Assembly (NCBI GenBank): GCA_016302725.1
Contig: JAEDNB010000064.1
Coordinates: 1-10,682, forward strand
Direction of reading: 5' to 3'
Source: Lentisphaeria bacterium
GTDB lineage: Bacteria > Verrucomicrobiota > Lentisphaeria > Oligosphaerales > Oligosphaeraceae
Length of the DNA stretch: 10,682 bases
The notes below the pieces were generated by a model that saw only the letters and a program-made list of their open reading frames with translations, ran no database searches and had not been told where the DNA came from. Made by a program: the position numbers and the translations under genes. This document shows, piece after piece, positions 6,606-10,682 of this stretch (its first letter is position 1; each line of letters starts with the position of its first letter).

Positions 6606-7271
6606 ATGAACGCCAACTCACCCATCAGGCTCCTGGTCTGCCTGGGAAACCCAGGCCGCCAATACCAGAACACCCGGCACAACGCCGGCTGGATGGCGGC
6701 AGACCAAATCCTGCGGGACTCCCCCTTCCCCCCCGTGCCCGCCACCTGGCAGCCGGACAGGGGGAGCCTCCAATGGACTGGCCTCGGCGGACACAGCGTA
6801 ATGCTCCTCAAGCCCGCCACCTACATGAACCTGAGCGGCGAGGCCGTCGCACAGACCCTGGACCATCTCCGGCTCACTCCCCCGGAAATGCTCGTCCTCT
6901 GCGATGACCTGGACCTCCCCGAAGGAACCCTCCGCCTACGGCAAAGGGGCTCCTCCGGAGGACACCGGGGCCTGGCGTCCATCCTCCAATCCCTGCAGAC
7001 CACGGATTTCCCCCGTCTGCGGATCGGCATTGGGAGACCGCAGCCCGGGTCGGGCATCCCCATTGTGGAATGGGTCCTCGCCCCCTGGGTTTCCGTCGAG
7101 GAAAACCTCCCCGGCGACGCCATCCGCGCCGCCGTCCAAGCCACGGACCTCTGCCTCCGCCACTCCCTGGCGGATGCCATGCAGGCGATTGCCCGGGCGA
7201 GAGGCCCCCGGCGGACTGAAACCAAACGTTCCGAATCACAGGAGTCAACATCGTGTCCAAGTATGAATTGA
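6606..7271 (+). CDS. pth: Peptidyl-tRNA hydrolase (Pth)
   Basis: Cytosolic enzyme that cleaves peptidyl-tRNA released from stalled ribosomes, recycling tRNA. The 221-residue product contains the family motifs in order: LLVCLGNPGRQYQNTRHNAGW at about 9-29 with catalytic H25, KPATYMNLSG at 69-78 with N75, CDDLDLP at 99-105 with the conserved Asp at D100, and SGGHRGLASI at 117-126. The last normally reads GGHNGL; here R121 replaces an Asn that contacts tRNA in E. coli Pth. ATG 6606 is chosen because family homology begins there. An in-frame GTG at 6597 is possible but lies only 4 bases after AGGAAGG (6586-6592). The frame extends back to 6462, but that part overlaps the hairpin and has no Pth similarity. 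The last 19 bases overlap rpsF, and the C-terminal tail (about 200-221) is polar and probably not conserved. Confidence 0.95.
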   Translation: MNANSPIRLLVCLGNPGRQYQNTRHNAGWMAADQILRDSPFPPVPATWQPDRGSLQWTGLGGHSVMLLKPATYMNLSGEAVAQTLDHLRLTPPEMLVLCDDLDLPEGTLRLRQRGSSGGHRGLASILQSLQTTDFPRLRIGIGRPQPGSGIPIVEWVLAPWVSVEENLPGDAIRAAVQATDLCLRHSLADAMQAIARARGPRRTETKRSESQESTSCPSMN

Positions 7272-7648
7272 TGTTCATCCTCGACCCCACCAAGGTCGAG
7301 GGGAATGGAGAGGCCTTCGACGCCACCATCCAGGCCTACCTCCAGGAGCTGGGCGGCACCATCAGCCGCGTCAAGTTCTTCGAAAAGCGCGTCTTCGCCC
7401 GCCCCATCGGACGGCACAAGGCCGGCCTCTATTGGGACTACGTGGCTGAACTGCCCGCCACCGCCCCCGCCGCCGTCAAGGACAAGTTCCGCCTCAATGC
7501 CACCGTCCTCCGCGTGGGCATCTTCAATTTCGAGGACGGCCAGGACGACGAGGTCTTCAAGCCCCGCGACGCCAGCGTCCTGGGCGAAGATTCCTTCCAG
7601 GACGACTTCGACAGCGACAGCTATCGTTTCCGCAGAAACCGGAAGTAA
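7253..7648 (+). CDS. rpsF: 30S ribosomal protein bS6
   Basis: Small-subunit protein that binds 16S rRNA together with bS18. The 131-residue product begins MSKYELMFILDP, a typical bS6 first strand. It continues through LQELGGTISRVKFFEKRVFA and RPIGRHKAGLYW, then KDKFRLNATVLRVGIF at about 79-94, all matching the ferredoxin-like fold. From about 95 the tail is unusual: first acidic (several Asp and Glu, including DDFDSDS), then basic (RFRRNRK). The start is GTG at 7253, preceded at 8 bases by AGGAG (7240-7244). It lies inside the end of pth, so the two are translationally linked. ssb follows after 96 bases and rpsR further on, the classic rpsF-ssb-rpsR order. I did not recognise a clear bS6:bS18-binding leader structure upstream. 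Confidence 0.96.
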   Translation: MSKYELMFILDPTKVEGNGEAFDATIQAYLQELGGTISRVKFFEKRVFARPIGRHKAGLYWDYVAELPATAPAAVKDKFRLNATVLRVGIFNFEDGQDDEVFKPRDASVLGEDSFQDDFDSDSYRFRRNRK

Positions 7649-7744
7649 TCCTTTCCCTGCCTGCCATTTCCTGCTTCCCTCCCCCTTCCGAACCGCATAC
7701 GAATCCCCGACCCCACCCATAAAGCAACAGAGGAGAAAACAGAC

Positions 7745-8305
7745 ATGCCCAGCGTCAACAAGGTCATTCTCATTGGAAATCTCACCCGCGATCCCGAGAT
7801 TCGCCAGACCAACGGCGGGAGCATGCTTGCCTCCTTCACCCTGGCCATGAGCCGGAAATACACCAATGCCAGAAATGAATTGGTGGACGAGACTTGCTTT
7901 GTGGACGTGACCGCCTTCCAGCGCAACGCCGAAGTCATCCGGAACTACGTCCATCGTGGCGACCCCCTCTACGTGGAAGGGCGCCTTCGCTACGAGACCT
8001 GGGATGACCGCACCACTGGCGCCAAGCGGAACAAGTTGACCGTGGTGTGCGAGGGAATCCAGTTGCTGACCCGGAGGGATGGCTCCGCCCCCGTCGACCC
8101 CTCCGCTGGCGGCTACCGCCAGGCGGCCCCCGCCCCCCAGCGTGGCTACGGAATGCCGGCGCCCCCCGCAGGCGGCGCCTATGACAACGGGGCGCCCAAT
8201 CCCCCCCAGTACCGTTCCGCCGCCCCCATGCCCTCCTTCCCCCAGGATGGCGGCCCCCAGGATGGCGGACAGCCGGATGCGCCGGTGGACGACCTCCCCT
8301 TCTGA
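7745..8305 (+). CDS. ssb: Single-stranded DNA-binding protein (SSB)
   Basis: Binds and protects single-stranded DNA in replication, repair and recombination, normally as a tetramer. Residues 1-112 form the OB-fold: MPSVNKVILIGNLTRDPEIR, then DETCFVDVTAFQRNAEVIRN and GDPLYVEGRLRYETWDD. Residues about 115-180 are a low-complexity linker rich in Gly, Pro, Ala and Gln. The end, DDLPF, is the acidic tip that recruits partner proteins; the final Pro-Phe is preserved. The length of 186 is normal. ATG 7745 has a strong AGGAG at 7731-7735, spacing 9, so it can be translated independently of rpsF. The location between rpsF and rpsR is the widespread bacterial arrangement. The FVDVTAF wording in place of a Trp-containing strand recalls PVC-group SSBs, which is only a remembered pattern. 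Confidence 0.98.
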   Translation: MPSVNKVILIGNLTRDPEIRQTNGGSMLASFTLAMSRKYTNARNELVDETCFVDVTAFQRNAEVIRNYVHRGDPLYVEGRLRYETWDDRTTGAKRNKLTVVCEGIQLLTRRDGSAPVDPSAGGYRQAAPAPQRGYGMPAPPAGGAYDNGAPNPPQYRSAAPMPSFPQDGGPQDGGQPDAPVDDLPF

Positions 8306-8400
8306 CGCCTCCCCGGGGAAAGGGCCGGAATCCCGTGGGAAAGACCGGGAAAAAGGCAGAATCTCTCTAGACAACTAACCATAGAATAAGGAACTTCACG

Positions 8401-8631
8401 ATGAAGACCATCACCCCGAAACGCCGTCAGAAGTTGCTGCGCCAAAAGACCTGCCGCCTCTGCAAAAACAACATCTTCCAACTGGACTTCAAGGATGTTG
8501 ACTTGCTCAAGCGTTTCCAGACCGAAGGCGGACGCATCCTCCCCCGCACCATCACCGGCAATTGCTCCAAGCACCAGAAGCTGCTGGCCAGCGCCATCAA
8601 GCGCGCCCGCGTCATGGGCCTGGTTCTCTAG
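8401..8631 (+). CDS. rpsR: 30S ribosomal protein bS18, zinc-binding (C+) form
   Basis: Small-subunit protein that forms a heterodimer with bS6 on the 16S rRNA platform. The 76 residues show the bS18 core LDFKDVDLLKRFQTEGGRIL, followed by PRTITGNCSKHQKLLASAIKRAR. Four potential zinc ligands are present: C18 and C21 (CRLC), then C55 and H58 (CSKH). This is the C+ type of bS18; the E. coli protein has lost the set. Presence of the ligands suggests zinc binding and that zinc-poor conditions may matter for this ribosome. ATG 8401 follows AAGGAA (8388-8393) at 7 bases. It lies 95 bases after ssb and 30 before rplI. Confidence 0.97.
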   Translation: MKTITPKRRQKLLRQKTCRLCKNNIFQLDFKDVDLLKRFQTEGGRILPRTITGNCSKHQKLLASAIKRARVMGLVL

Positions 8632-8661
8632 TGACACACCCCCAGAAGAAGGAATACAAAT

Positions 8662-9117
8662 ATGTCTAAGGAATTGATTCTCCTGGAAGATGTCAAGGAT
8701 CTGGGTCAGGTCGGAGACATCGTCAAAGTCGCCGACGGATACGCCCGCAATTTCCTGGTTCCCCGCAAACTGGCCGTGGCTGTGACCAAGTCCTCCCTCC
8801 GCCAGGTGGAAGCCCGCAAGTTGAAGCTCCAGAAGGAACGGGAAGAGCGCCTGGCCGTGGCCCAGGCCATGGCCGCCAAGCTGGAGGCACTCTCCATCGT
8901 CCTGCCCATGGCGGTTGGCGAAAACGACAAGCTCTTCGGCTCCGTCTCCGCCCAGGTCATCGCCGATGCCGTCAACGCCCAGGGCGTGGAACTCAACAAG
9001 GCTGACGTGGTGCTGGACGAGAATCTCCGTGAGCTGGGCGAGTACACCGTGGTGGTGAAACTCTCCAGCGAGGTGAAGGCCAACCTGAAGGTGACCATCA
9101 CCAAGAAGGAGGACTAG
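8662..9117 (+). CDS. rplI: 50S ribosomal protein bL9
   Basis: Large-subunit protein bound near the L1 stalk base, involved in translation fidelity. The 151 residues match the usual length of about 150. The N-terminal domain (1-50) reads ILLEDVKDLGQVGDIVKVAD, then GYARNFLVPRKLAVAVT, the bL9 signature. A long connecting helix rich in Lys, Glu and Ala spans about 45-78. The C-terminal domain carries ENDKLFGSVSAQVIADAV and ends VKANLKVTITKKED. ATG 8662 follows AAGGA (8649-8653) at 8 bases. It is the last gene of the cluster; a strong terminator begins 38 bases past its stop. Confidence 0.98.
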   Translation: MSKELILLEDVKDLGQVGDIVKVADGYARNFLVPRKLAVAVTKSSLRQVEARKLKLQKEREERLAVAQAMAAKLEALSIVLPMAVGENDKLFGSVSAQVIADAVNAQGVELNKADVVLDENLRELGEYTVVVKLSSEVKANLKVTITKKED

Positions 9118-9154
9118 CTTCCACTCCAGGGAGCCCTTCTCCCAACCCATGCCC

Positions 9155-9199
9155 AAAGAGCCGTCCCTCCCCCTTCGGGAGAGACGGCTCTTTTTTTTT
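9155..9199 (+). terminator. Rho-independent terminator after rplI
   Basis: Arms at 9155-9171 and 9177-9193 pair over 17 positions with one C-A mismatch (9166/9182) around a CCTTC loop. The core AGAGCCGTC pairs with GACGGCTCT. A run of nine T at 9191-9199 follows, partly inside the stem base. This marks the end of the rplY-rplI transcript. On the - strand the same hairpin is followed by only a short AAA-TTT context with no long T-run, so it is directional. Confidence 0.93.
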
Positions 9200-9201
9200 G
9201 C

Positions 9202-9569
9202 CTATTCCGTGGGCGTCTTCCCCAAACACGCAAAGACGCAATGGCTCCAGGGGCAGTGAACCCCTTTGAGAAGCGGCGTCACTCCTTCTCTGGAATCGTC
9301 CTTTGTCTTGGGCCAGGGGGGATCCCACTCCATATCCCAGAGGCTCTGGTCTTCCAGGCGTCCGAGATTCAGTTCATGGCGCTTCGGACAGACGGGGCAG
9401 CCCCAGGCTCGCCCTCCGCGATTGCCGCGGGGAGGACGCTGGCGAGGAGATTCTCAAAGGAGGCCTCCCTTCCCGCAGCCATGGCGGAGGCCATAAGCCG
9501 CCTGGCCTCCCTCCGTCCACTCCGAGCAATCTTGCCGTGCTGAAACCATTCCTTCCCCCAAGCCCCCAA
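9202..9569 (-). pseudogene. Possible frameshifted small gene with Cys-rich C-terminus
   Basis: No known family recognised. On the - strand an AGGAGG (9584-9579) lies 9 bases before a TTG at 9569. From it a 56-codon helical, Arg/Ala-rich stretch opens (KIARSGRREARRLMASAMAA, then REASFENLLASVLPAAIAEG). At the GGGG run 9404-9401, a -1 shift leads into a frame reading CPVCPKRHELNLGRLEDQSL, then LWDMEWDPPW, then HCPWSHCVFACLG, ending at TAG 9204-9202. With one base restored, a single protein of about 122 residues would result, with a CxxC and an HCxxxHC-like cluster that could bind zinc. The joined product looks more protein-like than either frame alone. It sits in otherwise non-coding sequence between converging transcription units. 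It may be a decayed gene, a mobile-element remnant, a sequencing error in an intact gene, or chance in a G-rich strand. Confidence 0.35.
9224..9240. repeat. Short ACGCA direct repeat, possible dispersed-repeat fragment
   Basis: AAACACGCAAAGACGCA contains ACGCA twice, 8 bases apart (9228-9232 and 9236-9240). ACGCAAAGACGC-type strings are common in intergenic dispersed repeats of several bacterial phyla, as I recall it. A weakly related ATACGCAAG-like string (read on the - strand) occurs near 9640-9655. The copy here is short and could be chance or part of the neighbouring relic. Confidence 0.25.
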
Positions 9570-9668
9570 GATTCGCCACCTCCTTGCCTATTTTGCGCCT
9601 TGTGGACTCCTTCCCCTCCCCCGCACTCAAGGCGCCCCCTTGCGTATCTTGGTGTCCTCCGACTCCCT

Positions 9669-9697
9669 GCCCGCCATCCGCGATGGGATGGGCGGGC
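9669..9697. other. GC-rich hairpin downstream of the acyl-CoA synthetase stop
   Basis: GCCCGCCATCC at 9669-9679 pairs with GGATGGGCGGGC at 9686-9697, with one bulged base and a 6-base loop. It lies about 25 bases past the stop of the - strand synthetase gene, where a terminator is expected. No T-run follows on the - strand, so it may be a non-canonical terminator or 3'-end stabiliser. The remaining sequence at 9570-9668 shows nothing I can name. Confidence 0.4.
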
Positions 9698-9720
9698 GGG
9701 CATGGGACGCTGCGCCCAGG

Positions 9721-10682
9721 CTAGGCCTCCCCCTCCTTGGAGGCGATTTCGTTCTGCTGGGCCACCAATCGGTCTGCGCCGTACATCTTCCGGAGCTTCG
9801 GCTTTTCGATTTTTCCCGTGGGGTTTCTGGGGACAGGGGCGAAGATGAAGCGTCTTGGGCGTTGATACCGGGGCAGGCCCAGGCAGAACTCCTCGGCCTG
9901 GGCCTGGGTGAGAGAGGCGCCGGGCTTCACCTCGATGATGGCGGCGGCGATTTCCCCCAGGCGGGCATCGGGCAGGCCGATGACGGCCACATCCTTGATG
10001 GCGTCGTTCTTCCGGAGGAAATCCTCGATTTGGACGGGGTAGAGATTCTCCCCCCCGGTGATGATCACGTCTTTTTTCCGGTCCACCAGGTAGATGAAGC
10101 CATCCTCGGACTCCTTCGCCATGTCACCGGTGTAGAGCCATCCATTCTGAAGGACCTCCCGGGTGGCCTTTTCATCCTTGTAGTAGCACCGCATCACCCC
10201 GTCCCCCTTCAGGGCCAGCTCCCCCACCTGCCCCCTGGGGACAGGCTGGTGGTGTTCATCCACAATCTTGGTCTCCCATCCGTAGCCGGGAATGCCGATG
10301 GCCCCCACATGGTCCTCGTTCTCGATTCCCAGGTGGACGGCACCCGGCCCGGTGGATTCGCTGAGCCCGTAGTTCGTGTCGTACTGGTGGTCGGGGAAAT
10401 AGCTCTTCCAGCGACGGATGAGGCTGGGAGGCACGGGCTGGGCGCCAATGTGCATCAGGCGCCACTGGTCCAGGCGATAGTTGCTCAATTCGATTTCCCC
10501 ACGCTCGATGGCATCCAGGATGTCCTGTGCCCAAGGCACCAGGAGCCAGACAATGGTGCATTGTTCCTGGGAGACGGTGCGAATGATCCACTCGGGCTTC
10601 GTCCCCTTGAGGAGAACGGCCTTCCCTCCCACCAGGAAGCTTCCGAACCAATGCATCTTCGCCCCGGTGTGGTAGAGGGGGG
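9721..10682 (-). CDS. Acyl-CoA synthetase-like AMP-binding enzyme, C-terminal part
   Basis: Member of the adenylate-forming (ANL) superfamily, which activates a carboxylic acid to an acyl-AMP and usually transfers it to CoA. The gene runs off the right edge: the frame stays open to 10682, with PLYHTGAK preceding the first Met at 10656, so that Met is internal. 319 residues are visible. Motifs in order: NYGLSESTGPG (A5-like), GWLYTGDMA (A7, with the AMP-ribose Asp), DRKKDVIITGGENLYPVQIE (A8 hinge), and PRNPTGKIEK (A10, with the catalytic lysine). The N-terminal P-loop-like motif A3 is outside the window. All visible catalytic residues are intact. The sequence suggests a fatty-acid or other carboxylate CoA ligase, but the substrate pocket is only partly visible, so specificity is unknown. 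It is convergent with the rplI cluster and is probably an independent unit. Confidence 0.93.
   Translation of the reverse strand, partial: PLYHTGAKMHWFGSFLVGGKAVLLKGTKPEWIIRTVSQEQCTIVWLLVPWAQDILDAIERGEIELSNYRLDQWRLMHIGAQPVPPSLIRRWKSYFPDHQYDTNYGLSESTGPGAVHLGIENEDHVGAIGIPGYGWETKIVDEHHQPVPRGQVGELALKGDGVMRCYYKDEKATREVLQNGWLYTGDMAKESEDGFIYLVDRKKDVIITGGENLYPVQIEDFLRKNDAIKDVAVIGLPDARLGEIAAAIIEVKPGASLTQAQAEEFCLGLPRYQRPRRFIFAPVPRNPTGKIEKPKLRKMYGADRLVAQQNEIASKEGEA

Noticed and set aside
6821..8374. A 517-codon - strand open frame antisense to pth, rpsF and ssb
   Set aside because: It overlaps three well-supported conserved genes and shows no recognisable domain.
8383..8388. TAGAAT as a -10 box for rpsR
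   Set aside because: It overlaps the rpsR ribosome-binding site, would start the RNA too close to the ATG, and has no -35 partner.
9303..9848. A 181-codon + strand open frame spanning the gap into the synthetase gene
   Set aside because: It is Pro/Arg-rich, has no family motif, and its end is antisense to conserved synthetase codons.

Overview
The window is a GC-rich bacterial chromosome segment carrying mostly housekeeping genes, nearly all on the + strand. I read it as a member of the PVC superphylum (Verrucomicrobiota/Lentisphaerota-like). This rests on the large insertion in the signal peptidase, the SSB core wording, and the order rplY-pth-rpsF-ssb-rpsR-rplI. It is inference from remembered family patterns, not a search result. 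Coding strands are strikingly C-rich, with many C- or G-runs of 7-8, so antisense frames stay open for hundreds of codons. Those long antisense ORFs are shadows.

Region 1 (1-5603) is a tightly packed + strand block: lepA (5' end outside the window), lepB, an RDD-family membrane protein with an N-terminal GYF_2-like domain, an LptG-like LPS-export permease, and uppP. Gaps between genes are only 6-39 bases, so co-transcription is likely. The theme is the cell envelope: signal-peptide cleavage, LPS export and recycling of the undecaprenyl carrier, led by the translation factor EF4. An LPS-export permease implies a Gram-negative outer membrane.

Region 2 (5604-9199) begins with a 210-base, relatively AT-rich gap that holds the best promoter/operator candidates. 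It continues as a translation and DNA-maintenance cluster: rplY (bL25/CTC), pth, rpsF (bS6), ssb, rpsR (bS18, zinc-binding form) and rplI (bL9). A strong Rho-independent terminator closes it. pth and rpsF overlap by 19 bases.

Region 3 (9200-10682) holds about 520 bases without an intact gene, followed by the C-terminal part of an acyl-CoA synthetase-like enzyme on the - strand that runs off the right edge. The gap contains a possible decayed - strand gene: a Shine-Dalgarno-like site, a helical N-terminal part, and a Cys-rich C-terminal part in another frame. It also contains a GC-rich hairpin and a short ACGCA direct repeat.

I saw no tRNA or rRNA gene, CRISPR array, intact insertion sequence or phage gene. 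The window is mainly conserved core genome. The least explained parts are the 9202-9569 relic, the LepB insertion, the RDD protein with its altered Asp, and the palindrome upstream of rplY.
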